Of a DNA stretch of 64,000 bases, positions 42,909 through 53,806 are shown one piece after another. The first letter of the stretch is position 1, and the number at the start of each line of letters is the position of its first letter. Where the stretch lies: positions 124,001 to 188,000 of the forward strand of contig NZ_JAJVCS010000004.1 of assembly GCF_021395205.1 (NCBI RefSeq), written 5' to 3'. A model generated the notes under the pieces. It saw only the letters and a program-made list of their open reading frames with translations. It did no database searches and was not told the origin of the DNA. The stretch comes from Polynucleobacter sp. IMCC 30228. GTDB lineage: Bacteria > Pseudomonadota > Gammaproteobacteria > Burkholderiales > Burkholderiaceae. The translations under genes and the position numbers were made by a program.

Positions 42909-43991
42909 ATGGCAACGGAAGATCAACGCCTTGCACCCTTGCGAGCGCAAATTGATGCTCTCGACATCAAGCTTCTTGAGCTCATGTCTAAGCGCGCTCG
43001 TACCGCGCAGGAGATTGGGCACATTAAAGGCGAGGCCGCTTCGCCAGTTTTTCGGCCTGAACGCGAGCTACAAGTGATTGCTAATTTGCTGCAATCGAAT
43101 CAGGGCCCTTTGCATGCGGAAGGCATTACGGCCATATGGCGAGAAATTATGTCTGCCTGTCGGGCTTTAGAAGCTAAGCAAACGATTGCCTATTTAGGTC
43201 CAAGAGGAACTTTTTCAGAGCAAGCAGCTGAGGCTGCTTTTGGAAGTTCGATTGAAGGCCTTGCTTGCAATAGCCTTGATGAGGTATTTAAGGCGGTTGA
43301 AAAGGGGGCAGCGCAATTTGGCGTGGTGCCTGTAGAAAATTCGAGTGAAGGGGCAATTTCTAGAACTTTAGATTTACTCTTAGATTCGCCCTTGCAAATT
43401 AGTGGCGAAGTAGTTTTGCCGATTCGTCACCATTTACTTACCAAGACAGGCTTGCTTGCTGGAGTAACCACGGTTTGTGCACATGCACAAGCTTTAGCGC
43501 AGTGTCAGCAATGGCTTACTGCCCATACTCCAAACCTCAAACGACAGGCCGTCAGTAGCAATGCTGAGGCGGCTCGCATGGCTGCACTCGATCCCACTTT
43601 GGCTGCAATAGCCGGTGATCCTGCTCAAATTGCTTATGGTTTGCAAGTGAATGCAGGGCATATTCAAGATGATGCGCACAATCGCACCCGTTTTGTCATT
43701 ATTGGTCGGCATACTTGCCAGGCAACGGGTCACGATCAAACTTCTTTAGTGTTATCGGTGGATAACCAAGCCGGTGCGGTTTATCGCTTATTAGCGCCGC
43801 TAGCCCAACATGGGGTGTCAATGACGCGCTTTGAGTCTCGTCCCGCGCGTAAGGGCACTTGGGAATATCATTTTTATATTGATATTGCGGGTCATGCTGA
43901 AGATGCCCAAGTTGCTTTAGCCCTTAGCGATTTACAGGCGCTAGCAGCATTTTATAAAATGCTGGGTTCTTATCCTCGCGCTACGGTTTAA
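42909..43991 (+). CDS. pheA: Bifunctional chorismate mutase/prephenate dehydratase (P-protein)
   Basis: The 360-residue protein has an AroQ chorismate mutase domain (~5-90, APLRAQIDALDIKLLELMSKRA), a prephenate dehydratase domain (~95-270, IAYLGPRGTFSEQAAEAAFG; VPVENSSEGAISRTLDLL; DDAHNRTRFVIIG) and a C-terminal ACT domain (~280-355) with the phenylalanine-binding ESRPARKGTWEYHFYIDI. It turns chorismate into phenylpyruvate for phenylalanine synthesis, normally under feedback control by phenylalanine through the ACT domain. Position between serC and hisC is standard for Burkholderiales. Confidence 0.97.
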   Translation: MATEDQRLAPLRAQIDALDIKLLELMSKRARTAQEIGHIKGEAASPVFRPERELQVIANLLQSNQGPLHAEGITAIWREIMSACRALEAKQTIAYLGPRGTFSEQAAEAAFGSSIEGLACNSLDEVFKAVEKGAAQFGVVPVENSSEGAISRTLDLLLDSPLQISGEVVLPIRHHLLTKTGLLAGVTTVCAHAQALAQCQQWLTAHTPNLKRQAVSSNAEAARMAALDPTLAAIAGDPAQIAYGLQVNAGHIQDDAHNRTRFVIIGRHTCQATGHDQTSLVLSVDNQAGAVYRLLAPLAQHGVSMTRFESRPARKGTWEYHFYIDIAGHAEDAQVALALSDLQALAAFYKMLGSYPRATV

Positions 43992-43997
43992 TTGACG

Positions 43998-45134
43998 ATG
44001 ATTACGAAGACTGCCCAACTGGGTTTACAACATGTGCAGGCTATTGCACCTTATATTGGCGGCCGGCCTATTAGCGAGGTAGCACGGGAATATGGCCTAG
44101 ATGAAAGCAAGATTGTCAAACTAGCCTCGAACGAAAATCCCCTCGGTATGCCGCAGTCGGCAATGGATGCAATGGTTCGTGCAGCAAGTGACTTAGGTCG
44201 CTACCCTGATTCCAATGGCTTTGAGCTGAAGGAAGTTCTTTCTAATCGCCTCGGCGTTCCTAGCGATTGGATTACTTTGGGGAATGGCAGCAATGATATT
44301 TTAGAGCTTGCGGCCCGAGCAGTAGCCCAAGCAGGCGACACCATTATTTTTTCTAAACATGCTTTTGCGGTCTATTCATTAGCAACGCAAGCCGTTGGCG
44401 CGCAGGCTATTGAAGTTGCACCCACGGCAGATTATGGGCATGATTTAACTGCCATGCTTGCAGCAGTTAACAATACCGAGTCATTAGGTAAATCTAAAGT
44501 CAGGTTAGTTTTCATTGCCAATCCGAATAATCCAACGGGTAGTTATTTAAGTGCATCGGCAATTGAAGCTTTTTTAAGCGCTGTACCTAGTCATGTGGTG
44601 GTGGTGTTGGACGAGGCGTACAACGAATACTTAAGTCCCGAACAGCGTTATAACGCGATTGACTGGGTTAAGCGCTTTCCCAATTTACTGGTATCAAGAA
44701 GTTTTTCTAAAGCCTATGGCTTGGCTGGATTACGAATTGGCTATGGCGTTGCACAACCCGAGTTAACCGATTTACTCAATCGGATTCGCCAGCCATTTAA
44801 TGTGAATAGTTTGGCCCAAGCTGCGGCGATTGCGGCTTTGCAAGACACGGAATTTTTACAGCGTGGTTACGATTTGAATCGCGCTGGTTATGCGCAGTTG
44901 ACTGCAGCATTCACCGAACTCAATTTGCCCTTTCTGCCCTCAGCGGGTAACTTTGTTTTAGTTAGGGTAGGCGACGATGAAGGTGCGGGCGTGCGAGTGA
45001 ATTTAGCTTTGGTTAAGCGGGGCATTATTGTGCGACCGGTTGGTAATTATGGTTTACCGCAATGGTTGCGAATTTCAATTGGCTTGCCTGAAGAAAACGC
45101 CATTTTTATTGCAGCCTTACGCGCCATCTTATGA
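43998..45134 (+). CDS. hisC: Histidinol-phosphate/aromatic aminotransferase HisC-type
   Basis: This 378-residue fold-type I aminotransferase has KLASNENPLGMPQSAMDAM at ~35-53, FIANPNNPTGSYL, DEAYNEY and the PLP lysine in SRSFSKAYGLAGLRIGYG. The family makes histidinol phosphate, but its place between pheA and tyrA suggests that this copy mainly transaminates phenylpyruvate, hydroxyphenylpyruvate or prephenate. A TTG at 43992 directly after the pheA stop is an alternative start; ATG 43998 is preferred. The last codons overlap tyrA by four bases. Confidence 0.93.
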   Translation: MITKTAQLGLQHVQAIAPYIGGRPISEVAREYGLDESKIVKLASNENPLGMPQSAMDAMVRAASDLGRYPDSNGFELKEVLSNRLGVPSDWITLGNGSNDILELAARAVAQAGDTIIFSKHAFAVYSLATQAVGAQAIEVAPTADYGHDLTAMLAAVNNTESLGKSKVRLVFIANPNNPTGSYLSASAIEAFLSAVPSHVVVVLDEAYNEYLSPEQRYNAIDWVKRFPNLLVSRSFSKAYGLAGLRIGYGVAQPELTDLLNRIRQPFNVNSLAQAAAIAALQDTEFLQRGYDLNRAGYAQLTAAFTELNLPFLPSAGNFVLVRVGDDEGAGVRVNLALVKRGIIVRPVGNYGLPQWLRISIGLPEENAIFIAALRAIL

Positions 45135-46003
45135 GTCAAGCCCATTTTGGAACGGTAACGATTGTTGGGGTGGGCTTAATTGGTGCCTCACTTGGTTTAG
45201 CTTTAAAAAAAGCGGGTTGCGTAACAGAAGTTTTGGGGGTGGGGCGTAGTCAAGCTAATTTAGATCAAGCATTAACAATGGGTGCGATTGATGCGGTAGT
45301 AAGTCTTCCTGAGGCTGCCGCGCGCTCGCAAATTATTGTTTTATGCATGCCCGTTGCGCAAATGCGTGCCTGCTTTATTGCCCTCGAGCCGATCTTACAA
45401 GTCAATACCTTAGTGACCGATGCAGGCAGTACTAAGAGCGATATTATTTTGGCCGCAAAAGAAGTCTTGGGCAAAAAAGCTTGCCAATTTATTCCGGCCC
45501 ACCCAATTGCTGGGGGCGCGCAACATGGCGCAGCAGCTGCGCAAGCCGATTTGTTTAGGGGAAAGCAAACCATTATTTGCCCCTTACAAGAAAATTCTGC
45601 GACCGATTTAGATTTAATTAAACAATTTTGGAGTGCTACAGGCGCAACTGTAAAACTGATTTCAGCAATCCAACACGACGCTATTTATGCTGCTGTATCA
45701 CACTTACCTCATGTTTTATCTTATGCCTTGATGTTAAGCGTGATGAATGCGGAAGATGCAGCTGAGAAGTTAGGCCACGCGGGCGGTGGGTTTCGTGATT
45801 TCACCCGCATAGCTGCATCTAGTCCTGAAATGTGGCGTGATATTTGTTTGGCTAATCGGGCAGCCATCTTGCATGAATTAGATCAATATCTTGCTATAAC
45901 AAAACACTTACGCGATTTAATTGCCAATAGCGATGGCGCTGCCTTAGAAAAATTATTTATTAAAGCGAGTGAGGCACGCCAAAAATGGACTGGGTCTGAA
46001 TGA
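45131..46003 (+). CDS. tyrA: Prephenate dehydrogenase
   Basis: This 290-residue protein has an N-terminal NAD-binding domain with [21 protein letters not shown] (~9-28) and a helical C-terminal domain with [18 protein letters not shown] and [18 protein letters not shown], the signature of the TyrA prephenate dehydrogenase branch with its catalytic histidine. It makes 4-hydroxyphenylpyruvate for tyrosine synthesis. No ACT domain follows. It overlaps hisC and aroA by four bases at each side, so translation of the operon is coupled. Confidence 0.97.
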   Translation: MSQAHFGTVTIVGVGLIGASLGLALKKAGCVTEVLGVGRSQANLDQALTMGAIDAVVSLPEAAARSQIIVLCMPVAQMRACFIALEPILQVNTLVTDAGSTKSDIILAAKEVLGKKACQFIPAHPIAGGAQHGAAAAQADLFRGKQTIICPLQENSATDLDLIKQFWSATGATVKLISAIQHDAIYAAVSHLPHVLSYALMLSVMNAEDAAEKLGHAGGGFRDFTRIAASSPEMWRDICLANRAAILHELDQYLAITKHLRDLIANSDGAALEKLFIKASEARQKWTGSE

Positions 46004-47337
46004 CTGAGCTTAGTCAAGCTCCCATGATTCAATTGGGCCCCTTTACCCAAGCTAGTGGAACAGTGCAATTGCCCGGTTCTAAAAGTATCTCTAATCGCGC
46101 TTTGCTCTTAGCAGCTTTAGCTAGCGGAGAAACCCGTTTACAAAATTTATTGGATGCTGATGACACGCAAGTGATGCGGCAAGCCCTGCGCACTTTGGGT
46201 TTACAGGTCACCGATCAGGTCTTTGAGTTGGCTTGTAAGGTGCAGGGATGTAGCGGGCACTTTCCTGTTAAGCAAGCTGATTTGATGATGGGTAATGCGG
46301 GTACTGCTATTCGCCCATTAACGGCGGCTTTAGCTGTACAAGGGGGTTCATATCGCTTATCGGGAGTGCCGAGAATGCATGAACGCCCCATTCGCGATTT
46401 GGTGGATGGCTTACGTCAACTGGGCGCAGAGATTGAATATCTTGGTACAGAAGGTTATCCACCCATTCAAATTAATCCAGCTGCGATTTCAATTCCTGCA
46501 GCAGTGCAAGTTCGTGGTGATGTTTCGAGTCAGTTTTTAACGGCCTTGTTGATGGCATTACCGTTAGTGGCAAAACAAGCCATTCGACTTGAAGTGGTCG
46601 GTGAATTAATTTCTCGTCCCTACATTGAGATTACCCTCAAGATGATGGCTTTATTTGGAGCAGTTGTGCAGTGTCCCGATGACCATACTTTTTTAATTCC
46701 CGCAGCTAAGGGCACAGCGTACCAAAGCCCTGGCACAGTTCTGGTTGAGGGCGATGCTTCATCAGCATCCTATTTTTTAGCAGCCGGCGCCATTACTAAG
46801 GGTCCGATGCGGGTGTTGGGAGTCGGTCGCGATAGTATCCAAGGTGATGTCGCATTTGTGGCCGCGTTGGCGCAAATGGGGGCGATAGTTCATCAAGGCG
46901 CCGATTGGCTTGAGGTGGCTGGAGTACAAACATCCTCAGGTCGCTTACAAGGCATTACCTTAGATTGCACGGCGATTCCAGATGCAGCGATGACCTTAGC
47001 GGTAGTTGCCTTATTTGCTGAAGGAGAAACTCGCTTAAATAATATTGCTAGTTGGCGGGTAAAAGAAACCGATCGCATTGCAGCGATGGCAAAAGAATTA
47101 CAAAAATTAGGAGCAACCGTAGAGGAAGGGGATGATTATTTGTGTATTCGGCCGCCAACCACACGCGCAAATTGGCGTTCACCAGTTGCGGGAATCGATA
47201 CCTACGATGATCATCGCATGGCCATGTGTTTTTCATTAGCCAGCTTCGGTCCAAAGGCAATTCAAATAAATGATCCTGCATGCGTAGCAAAAACCTTCCC
47301 TGATTATTTTGCCGTCCTCATCAAGCACCTCACTTAA
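46000..47337 (+). CDS. aroA: 3-phosphoshikimate 1-carboxyvinyltransferase (EPSP synthase)
   Basis: This 445-residue protein carries [20 protein letters not shown] (~24-43, substrate lysine), [39 protein letters not shown] and [20 protein letters not shown] near the C-terminus, a full EPSP synthase set. It joins shikimate-3-phosphate and phosphoenolpyruvate in the sixth step of the shikimate pathway. Gly in the NAGTAIRP motif is kept, the class I glyphosate-sensitive form. It continues the serC-pheA-hisC-tyrA operon and precedes cmk by 19 bases. Confidence 0.98.
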   Translation: MTELSQAPMIQLGPFTQASGTVQLPGSKSISNRALLLAALASGETRLQNLLDADDTQVMRQALRTLGLQVTDQVFELACKVQGCSGHFPVKQADLMMGNAGTAIRPLTAALAVQGGSYRLSGVPRMHERPIRDLVDGLRQLGAEIEYLGTEGYPPIQINPAAISIPAAVQVRGDVSSQFLTALLMALPLVAKQAIRLEVVGELISRPYIEITLKMMALFGAVVQCPDDHTFLIPAAKGTAYQSPGTVLVEGDASSASYFLAAGAITKGPMRVLGVGRDSIQGDVAFVAALAQMGAIVHQGADWLEVAGVQTSSGRLQGITLDCTAIPDAAMTLAVVALFAEGETRLNNIASWRVKETDRIAAMAKELQKLGATVEEGDDYLCIRPPTTRANWRSPVAGIDTYDDHRMAMCFSLASFGPKAIQINDPACVAKTFPDYFAVLIKHLT

Positions 47338-47356
47338 TTGATTTAAGACTTAATTC

Positions 47357-48013
47357 ATGCCATCTTTACCCCCCGTCATTGCCATCGATGGCCCCACTGC
47401 TTCGGGCAAGGGGACGGTAGCGATATTGGTCGCCCAGGCCTTGGGATTCCATTATTTAGAAAGTGGCGCCTTATATCGTCTAGTGGCACTGGCCAGTGAG
47501 CGAGCGGGCTTAAGTTCCACCAAGGCTGTTGCTTTAGGGCAACTTACTGCCACACTGTCCATTTCCTTCAAGGATGGCTTAGTTTTACTGCATGGGGCGG
47601 ATGTTAGTAGCGCTCTTCGGGCAGAGTCAATTGGCAAAAGGGCCTCGGAAGTCGCGATTCATCCTGAGGTTAGAGCCGCTTTAGTGGGTTTGCAGCGCAG
47701 TTTTCGTCAATTGCCAGGCTTGGTGGCTGATGGGCGCGATATGGGTAGTGTGATTTTCCCTGATGCCAGCCTTAAGGTCTACCTCACCGCGAGCGTACTG
47801 GCGCGCGGCCAACGAAGGTATAAGCAGTTGATAGCTAAGGGATTTTCTGCTAATATGGCAGACTTACTGCGAGATTTAGAAGAGCGTGATGCACGGGACC
47901 AATCCCGCAAAAATGCGCCCCTCTTAATAGCAGAAGGAGCCAAAACCTTGGATACCTCTGATTTATCAGTTGACCAAGCGGTGCGGCAAGTTTTAGCTTG
48001 GTATGAAGAATGA
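47357..48013 (+). CDS. cmk: Cytidylate kinase
   Basis: This 218-residue kinase has the P-loop [20 protein letters not shown] (~8-27), [36 protein letters not shown] (~112-132) and the lid segment [16 protein letters not shown]. It phosphorylates CMP and dCMP. The order aroA-cmk-rpsA-ihfB is conserved across beta- and gammaproteobacteria. A 154-base gap follows before rpsA, containing the S1 leader. Confidence 0.97.
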   Translation: MPSLPPVIAIDGPTASGKGTVAILVAQALGFHYLESGALYRLVALASERAGLSSTKAVALGQLTATLSISFKDGLVLLHGADVSSALRAESIGKRASEVAIHPEVRAALVGLQRSFRQLPGLVADGRDMGSVIFPDASLKVYLTASVLARGQRRYKQLIAKGFSANMADLLRDLEERDARDQSRKNAPLLIAEGAKTLDTSDLSVDQAVRQVLAWYEE

Positions 48014-48132
48014 ATCCAAGTGTTTTTGGTAAAAGTAGTTTGTAATTCGTTTTCTTGTTTTTTTGGCGTCTTCAGAAACTCTACAACGCAAATTCTTAAA
48101 AGCGTGTTTCTGTAAGGCTTTTGCAACCTAAC

Positions 48133-48151
48133 CCGTCGGGCCTTCCGGCGG
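48133..48151 (+). promoter_or_regulatory. Hairpin in the rpsA leader
   Basis: CCGTCGG (48133-48139) pairs with CCGGCGG (48145-48151) through six Watson-Crick pairs and one G-U wobble, with loop GCCTT. It ends 16 bases before the rpsA ATG, overlapping the place where a ribosome site is expected; no strong Shine-Dalgarno is seen. S1 mRNAs of proteobacteria are autoregulated through leader hairpins, so this is a likely part of that control. Confidence 0.45.
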
Positions 48152-48167
48152 CACAAAGTGAATACAC

Positions 48168-49841
48168 ATGTCTGAATCTTTTGCAGCACTATTTGAAGAA
48201 TCCCTAACCCGTTCTAATATGAAAACCGGCCAGGTTATTTCGGCCGAAGTACTTCGTATTGATCATAATTTCGTAGTTGTAAACGCTGGTTTAAAGTCGG
48301 AAGCGTTTATTCCTGTTGAAGAATTCCATAACGACGCTGGTGAAATTGAAGTTAACCCTGGCGATTTTGTTTCTGTTGCCATCGATGCGCTTGAAAATGG
48401 TTATGGCGATACGATTTTGTCCCGTGACAAGGCCAAACGATTGGCATCATGGATGAATCTCGAAAAAGCCCTCGAACAAGCCGAGATCGTCACCGGTACG
48501 GTGACTGGCAAAGTTAAAGGCGGCCTCACTGTGATGGTGAATGGCATTCGCGCTTTTTTACCTGGCTCACTGGTTGATACCCGCCCCATTAAAGACACAA
48601 GCCCCTATGAAGGCAAAACGATGGAGTTTAAAGTTATTAAACTTGATCGGAAGCGTAACAATGTGGTCTTATCCCGTCGTGCAGTAGTCGAAGCCAGTCA
48701 AGGTGAAGAGCGCGCTAAGTTGATGTCGAATCTCAAAGAAGGTTCCGTCGTACAGGGTGTGGTGAAAAATATTACTGATTACGGCGCCTTCGTTGACTTG
48801 GGTGGCATTGACGGCCTCTTACACATTACCGATTTGGCCTGGCGTCGCGTGCGTCACCCAAGCGAGATGTTGACTGTTGGTCAAGAAGTTACCGCAAAGA
48901 TTTTGAAGTTCGATCAAGAGAAGAACCGTGTCTCACTCGGTGTGAAGCAGCTTGGCGATGATCCTTGGGTTGGCATCGCTCGACGCTATCCTCCAAATAC
49001 CCGTTTATTTGGCAAAGTCACGAACCTCACCGATTACGGCGCGTTTGTTGAAATCGAATCTGGTATCGAAGGCTTGGTCCACGTTTCTGAAATGGATTGG
49101 ACTAATAAAAATGTCGCACCTAGTAAGGCCACTGCTTTAGGCACCGAAGTTGAAGTGATGGTGCTTGATATTGATGAAGATAAACGCCGTATTAGCTTGG
49201 GCATTAAACAGTGCAAAGCGAACCCTTGGGAAGAGTTTTCACGTGGTCAACAAAAAGGCGATAAGTTAAGCGGTGCAATTAAGTCGATTACCGACTTCGG
49301 AGTATTTATTGGCTTGCCTGGGGGCATTGATGGTTTGGTGCATCTCTCCGACCTATCATGGAACGAGCCAGGTGAAGAGGCTGTGAAGAAGTATAAAAAA
49401 GGCGATGAAGTTGAGGCAACTGTACTAGCAATTGACGTTGAGAAAGAGCGTATTTCGCTTGGTATCAAGCAGTTGTCTGGTGACCCATTCAACAATTACA
49501 CCTCGACTAGCGATAAAGGTAGTATGGTTACAGGAACCGTGAAGAGTGTTGATGCCAAGGGCGCAGTCATTCATTTGGCCGATGAAGTAGAAGCATATTT
49601 ACGTGCTTCCGAAATTTCAACTGATCGGGTTGAAGATGCGCGCAATGTGTTGAAAGAGGGTGATTCGGTAACTGCAATGATTATTAATATTGACCGTAAG
49701 TCACGCACCATTAATCTTTCGATTAAAGCAAAAGATAGTGCTGATCAGCAGGACACGATGACCAAAATGCAAGGTGAGGCGCAATCGGGTACGACCAATT
49801 TAGGCGCTTTATTAAAAGCAAAAATGGACAATCAGGGCTAA
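48168..49841 (+). CDS. rpsA: 30S ribosomal protein S1
   Basis: This 557-residue protein has six S1 (OB-fold) repeats at roughly 20-86, 105-170, 192-260, 277-347, 364-434 and 451-520. Examples are [20 protein letters not shown] in repeat 3 and [20 protein letters not shown] in repeat 4. S1 binds mRNA on the 30S subunit and unfolds structured leaders. Length and domain number match the proteobacterial type. The weak Shine-Dalgarno and the leader hairpin fit the autogenous control known for rpsA in other proteobacteria. A terminator and then ihfB follow. Confidence 0.98.
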   Translation: MSESFAALFEESLTRSNMKTGQVISAEVLRIDHNFVVVNAGLKSEAFIPVEEFHNDAGEIEVNPGDFVSVAIDALENGYGDTILSRDKAKRLASWMNLEKALEQAEIVTGTVTGKVKGGLTVMVNGIRAFLPGSLVDTRPIKDTSPYEGKTMEFKVIKLDRKRNNVVLSRRAVVEASQGEERAKLMSNLKEGSVVQGVVKNITDYGAFVDLGGIDGLLHITDLAWRRVRHPSEMLTVGQEVTAKILKFDQEKNRVSLGVKQLGDDPWVGIARRYPPNTRLFGKVTNLTDYGAFVEIESGIEGLVHVSEMDWTNKNVAPSKATALGTEVEVMVLDIDEDKRRISLGIKQCKANPWEEFSRGQQKGDKLSGAIKSITDFGVFIGLPGGIDGLVHLSDLSWNEPGEEAVKKYKKGDEVEATVLAIDVEKERISLGIKQLSGDPFNNYTSTSDKGSMVTGTVKSVDAKGAVIHLADEVEAYLRASEISTDRVEDARNVLKEGDSVTAMIINIDRKSRTINLSIKAKDSADQQDTMTKMQGEAQSGTTNLGALLKAKMDNQG

Positions 49842-49850
49842 TTTAAATCT

Positions 49851-49882
49851 ACGCTACTTTCATCTGAAGGTAGCGTTTTTTT
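49851..49882 (+). terminator. Intrinsic terminator between rpsA and ihfB
   Basis: ACGCTACTTTCA pairs with TGAAGGTAGCGT (one G-T wobble, apical loop tight) and is followed by a run of seven Ts. It lies ten bases after the rpsA stop and overlaps the ihfB leader, so ihfB has either its own promoter or receives readthrough. Confidence 0.85.
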
Positions 49883-49893
49883 ATTTATTCATC

Positions 49894-50229
49894 ATGTCAG
49901 ATCAAGAGCAACAAGCGATTACCCGTTCAGAGTTAGTCGAAAGCTTGGCGGAGCAATTTCCACAGTTATTACCTCGTGACGTTGAGTTGGCGGTGAAAAC
50001 GCTGCTCGATACCATGACTCAAGCCTTAGCTGAGGGTAAGCGTATTGAATTGCGTGGCGTAGGCAGTTTTGTTTTGCATCATCGCCCAGCGCGCGCAGGC
50101 CGAAATCCGAAATCTGGAGAAAAAGTGCTCATCCCCGAGAAGCGTGTGCCGCATTTCAAGCCTGGTAAAGAATTACGCGAACGAGTCGACTATCAAGCGC
50201 TTAAAGCCAAAGGTAGTTCGGGTGTTTAG
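49894..50229 (+). CDS. ihfB: Integration host factor subunit beta
   Basis: This 111-residue HU/IHF-family protein has the DNA-bending arm [20 protein letters not shown] with the intercalating Pro of GRNP, and the [13 protein letters not shown]-terminus. The N-terminus ([20 protein letters not shown]) matches IHF-beta rather than HU. It works with IhfA as a sequence-specific DNA bender. It follows rpsA as in most proteobacteria, and lapB follows after only 14 bases. Confidence 0.95.
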   Translation: MSDQEQQAITRSELVESLAEQFPQLLPRDVELAVKTLLDTMTQALAEGKRIELRGVGSFVLHHRPARAGRNPKSGEKVLIPEKRVPHFKPGKELRERVDYQALKAKGSSGV

Positions 50230-50243
50230 TCGCTTTGGGTGTC

Positions 50244-51455
50244 ATGATTCAGATTGAAACCGCATGGTTATTACTCCTGCCGGTGTTGTTTGGTTTGGGG
50301 TGGCTAGCATCGCGATGGGATTTTCGTTTAGAAAGTCGGATGGATGAACAAGAGCGCATGCGTCAACAGCGCTCGACTTTTAAAGGCTTAAGCCTTTTAC
50401 TGAATGAGCAGCCTGATCAGGCAATCGAAACCCTAGTCAAAATTGCCCAACTTGATCCCGAGACCATTGAGCTCCACTTTTCATTGGGAAATTTATTTCG
50501 GCGAAGAGGTGAAACTGAAAGAGCGATTCGGGTGCACCAGCATTTAGCGAATCGTACTGATTTAAAATCGCGTGATCGCGATCATGCCGCATATGAATTA
50601 GGTCGGGATTTTTTGCGCGCAGGCTTATTAGATCGTGCTGAAGCCTCTTTAAACCGCGTGGGTGAAGGTAAATACGCCATACCCGCTAAAGAAAGCTTAT
50701 TGGAAATGTATCAAGTTGAGCGCGATTGGAAAAAAGCGATCGTTGCTGCTACTGAACTTGCTGCCTTACAAAAGAAAAGTCACCAAATTGAAATTGCCCA
50801 GTTTCATTGTGAGATCGCCCAAGAGGCGCTGCGCAGAAACGACTTGCTAGAGGCTGAACAATCAATTGAGCGTGCTTTACAAGCTGTGCCAAATCAAGCG
50901 CGAGCGCTCATTTTGCAAGGGGATTATTTGCTAGCTATGGATCGGCCAGCACAAGCAATTGAAGCGTGGAATTTAATTGCCCAAAATCATCCTGCATATA
51001 TGCATTTAGTTGCGGATCGTTGGATGGCTGCTTTCACTAGTTTAGATAGGGCTAAGGAAGGCTTAAATCAGCTGGCAGATTTGTTACCAACGCAAGGTTC
51101 AGGCGAATTGTTGGATATCGTTCATAAGCACACTATGAGCTTATTGGGTGCAAATGCTGCGGAACAGATGTTAGTTGAGGTCATGCAGCATTCACCTAGC
51201 TTAAGCGCTTTAGCAAAGTTGGCAGAAACGCGCTTGACTTTAGCAAAGACCGATGGCCCTGCGACACGTGTCACCGATTTACAGGCTACCCTAGGGCTAC
51301 TAAAACTGCGTACGACCTCATTAGCGCGTTATACCTGTGGTAATTGCGGCTTTAGGGCTAGACGTTTTTATTGGCAGTGTCCAGGTTGTAACCATTGGGA
51401 GGCATACTCGCCTCGTAGATCAGAGGGTGTCGTGATTAGCGGCCCTTCTATGTGA
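50244..51455 (+). CDS. lapB: Lipopolysaccharide assembly protein LapB (TPR, rubredoxin-like)
   Basis: This 403-residue protein starts at ATG 50244 with an N-terminal membrane helix ([20 protein letters not shown]), then a row of TPR repeats (~30-345) and a C-terminal zinc module with [20 protein letters not shown] at ~372-391. LapB steers FtsH-mediated degradation of LpxC and so sets lipopolysaccharide synthesis. The TTG at 50235 would add only three residues. The small lapA gene usually placed between ihfB and lapB is missing here. LPS-precursor genes ugd, rfaE1 and rfaD follow. Confidence 0.94.
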   Translation: MIQIETAWLLLLPVLFGLGWLASRWDFRLESRMDEQERMRQQRSTFKGLSLLLNEQPDQAIETLVKIAQLDPETIELHFSLGNLFRRRGETERAIRVHQHLANRTDLKSRDRDHAAYELGRDFLRAGLLDRAEASLNRVGEGKYAIPAKESLLEMYQVERDWKKAIVAATELAALQKKSHQIEIAQFHCEIAQEALRRNDLLEAEQSIERALQAVPNQARALILQGDYLLAMDRPAQAIEAWNLIAQNHPAYMHLVADRWMAAFTSLDRAKEGLNQLADLLPTQGSGELLDIVHKHTMSLLGANAAEQMLVEVMQHSPSLSALAKLAETRLTLAKTDGPATRVTDLQATLGLLKLRTTSLARYTCGNCGFRARRFYWQCPGCNHWEAYSPRRSEGVVISGPSM

Positions 51456-51489
51456 TGATGACCAATTCTGCAGGCGTAAGGAAAGATTG

Positions 51490-52854
51490 ATGAAAGTAAC
51501 CATTGTTGGTAGCGGATATGTTGGTTTGGTAACTGGTGCCTGTTTAGCTGAAATTGGCAATGATGTTTTTTGCTTAGATTTAGATCCCAAAAAAATCGCC
51601 ACTTTAAATGCAGGTGGGGTGCCCATTTTTGAGCCTGGACTTAAAGAGGTCATAGAGCGTAATCGCGCAGCGGGTCGTTTGCAATTTTCTACCGATGTTG
51701 CCGCCAGTGTGGCGCATGGCGAGATTCAATTTATTGCGGTCGGTACACCGCCCGATGAAGATGGTTCAGCCGACTTACAATATGTAGTTGCCGCCGCGCG
51801 TAATATTGGCCGCCACATGATATCTCCGAAAGTCATTGTTGATAAATCGACAGTACCCGTAGGGACTGCCGATCGAGTAACAGCAGCAATTACAGCGGAA
51901 CTTCAGCTGCGCAACTTAAATCTAGATCTGTGTTCGGTTGTTTCAAACCCAGAGTTTTTAAAAGAAGGTGCTGCAGTTGAAGATTTTATGCGCCCTGATC
52001 GGATTGTGATTGGTACTGCTACCGACGCTGCAGGCTTACGTGCACGAGAACAAATGCGGAAGCTATATGCACCCTTTAATCGTCATCATGAGCGCACCTA
52101 CTATATGGACGTAAAAAGTGCTGAGCTCACCAAGTATGCAGCTAATGCGATGTTAGCCACACGTATTTCGTTTATGAATGAATTAGCCAATTTAGCAGAT
52201 ATTGTTGGTGCAGATATTGAATCGGTAAGACAAGGAATTGGTTCTGATTCGCGTATTGGATATGGTTTTTTATATTCTGGCACCGGTTATGGTGGCTCTT
52301 GTTTTCCTAAAGATGTTTCAGCGCTGAGTCAAACAGCGCTTGAGCATGGTCGCGATTTAAAAATTTTACAAGCAGTTGAGGCGGTGAATGAGGCGCAAAA
52401 AACCATTTTGATTGAAAAAATAGTGAAACGCTTTGGCAATGATTTATCCGGCTTGAAATTTGCTTTATGGGGCTTAGCTTTTAAGCCGAATACGGATGAT
52501 ATGCGTGAGGCGCCTAGTCGCGTCATTATTCAAGAATTGGTTCGCCGTGGCGCTAGCGTCGTGGCTTATGATCCTGTTGCGATGACAGAGGCCCAACACT
52601 GCCTTGAATTAGACTTTCAAGATAATCCTACGGGTTTAAAAAAAGTCAGCATGGTAAACGGTCCTATGGAGGCGGTTGACGCTTGCGATGCCTTGGTCAT
52701 CGTGACTGAATGGAAGGCGTTTCGGAGTCCCGATTTTGAGCAGTTGAAACAAAAGTTGAAAAAACCCGTTATTTTTGATGGCCGAAATTTATATGAGCCG
52801 TTAACTATGCAAGAATTAGGGATTGAATATTTTGGCATTGGGCGGCATAGTTAA
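51490..52854 (+). CDS. ugd: UDP-glucose 6-dehydrogenase
   Basis: This 454-residue protein has the NAD motif [20 protein letters not shown] at ~3-22, [32 protein letters not shown], and the catalytic cysteine in [15 protein letters not shown] near 265. It oxidises UDP-glucose to UDP-glucuronate for LPS or capsule sugars. AAGGAAAG lies six bases before ATG 51490. It belongs to the lapB-ugd-rfaE1-rfaD envelope cluster. Confidence 0.96.
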   Translation: MKVTIVGSGYVGLVTGACLAEIGNDVFCLDLDPKKIATLNAGGVPIFEPGLKEVIERNRAAGRLQFSTDVAASVAHGEIQFIAVGTPPDEDGSADLQYVVAAARNIGRHMISPKVIVDKSTVPVGTADRVTAAITAELQLRNLNLDLCSVVSNPEFLKEGAAVEDFMRPDRIVIGTATDAAGLRAREQMRKLYAPFNRHHERTYYMDVKSAELTKYAANAMLATRISFMNELANLADIVGADIESVRQGIGSDSRIGYGFLYSGTGYGGSCFPKDVSALSQTALEHGRDLKILQAVEAVNEAQKTILIEKIVKRFGNDLSGLKFALWGLAFKPNTDDMREAPSRVIIQELVRRGASVVAYDPVAMTEAQHCLELDFQDNPTGLKKVSMVNGPMEAVDACDALVIVTEWKAFRSPDFEQLKQKLKKPVIFDGRNLYEPLTMQELGIEYFGIGRHS

Positions 52855-52873
52855 GTTAGCGAGCAAAAAGCAG

Positions 52874-53806
52874 ATGGTCGAAAAAGCACAAGCTACACAA
52901 TTTCAACAAACCCGCATCTTGGTGGTGGGCGATGTCATGTTAGATCGCTATTGGTTTGGGGATAGCGAGCGCATCTCTCCTGAGGCCCCAGTACCAATAG
53001 TGCAGGTAGCAAAAATTGACGAGCGTTTGGGTGGGGCTGCAAATGTCGCCCGTAATGTGGCTGCCTTGGGGGCAAAAACCAGTTTATTGGGCGTCGTTGG
53101 GGAAGATGAAGCGGGCACTCGTGTGCGCGAACTGCTTTTAGCTAGCGGAGTTGACAGTCAATTAGAAGAAGATGCCAAAGTGCCGACTACGGTTAAATTG
53201 CGTGTCATTGCGCGGCAGCAACAACTGATTCGCCTTGATTTTGAAGAGGCGCCTAGCGCTGCAGCCTTAAAACATAAATTAGCCCGGTTTGAATCCTTAC
53301 TTACTGCAGTCGATGCAGTGATTCTGTCGGATTATGGCAAAGGCACTTTAGATCAAGTTGCCACCATGATTTTGCAGGCCAGGGCTCAACAAAAAATTAT
53401 CTTAGTTGATCCTAAGGGTAGCGATTTTGAACGCTATCGAGGCGCAACGGTGATTACGCCGAATCGCGCTGAATTGCGGCAAGTCATTGGCAAATGGGCT
53501 AGTGAAGAAGAGCTGACCGAGCGTGCGCAAGCCTTACGGCGTTCCTTAGAAATTCAAGCTTTACTACTCACGCGTTCAGAAGATGGCATGAGTTTATATA
53601 CCGATGCTGGTGTCAGCCATGTACGTGCTCAAGCCCGCGAAGTATTTGATGTATCTGGTGCTGGCGATACGGTCATTGCTACTTTAGCAGTGGCTCTGGC
53701 AGCGGCTTGGCCCCTAGAACGCGCTATGGCTTTAGCTAATCGTGCTGGTGGTATCGTCGTGGGTAAGCTAGGCACAGCCACCGTTACTAGTGAGGAATTA
53801 CAGTGA
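52874..53806 (+). CDS. rfaE1: D-glycero-beta-D-manno-heptose-7-phosphate kinase (HldE kinase domain, RfaE1)
   Basis: This 310-residue PfkB-family kinase has [20 protein letters not shown] at ~12-31, [33 protein letters not shown] and the ATP/anion-hole motif [17 protein letters not shown]. It is the kinase half only; the nucleotidyltransferase half of enterobacterial HldE is absent, so a separate rfaE2 must lie elsewhere, as is common in betaproteobacteria. The frame opens at 52823 inside ugd; ATG 52874 (MVEKAQ) is taken because it follows the ugd stop. It overlaps rfaD by four bases. Confidence 0.94.
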   Translation: MVEKAQATQFQQTRILVVGDVMLDRYWFGDSERISPEAPVPIVQVAKIDERLGGAANVARNVAALGAKTSLLGVVGEDEAGTRVRELLLASGVDSQLEEDAKVPTTVKLRVIARQQQLIRLDFEEAPSAAALKHKLARFESLLTAVDAVILSDYGKGTLDQVATMILQARAQQKIILVDPKGSDFERYRGATVITPNRAELRQVIGKWASEEELTERAQALRRSLEIQALLLTRSEDGMSLYTDAGVSHVRAQAREVFDVSGAGDTVIATLAVALAAAWPLERAMALANRAGGIVVGKLGTATVTSEELQ

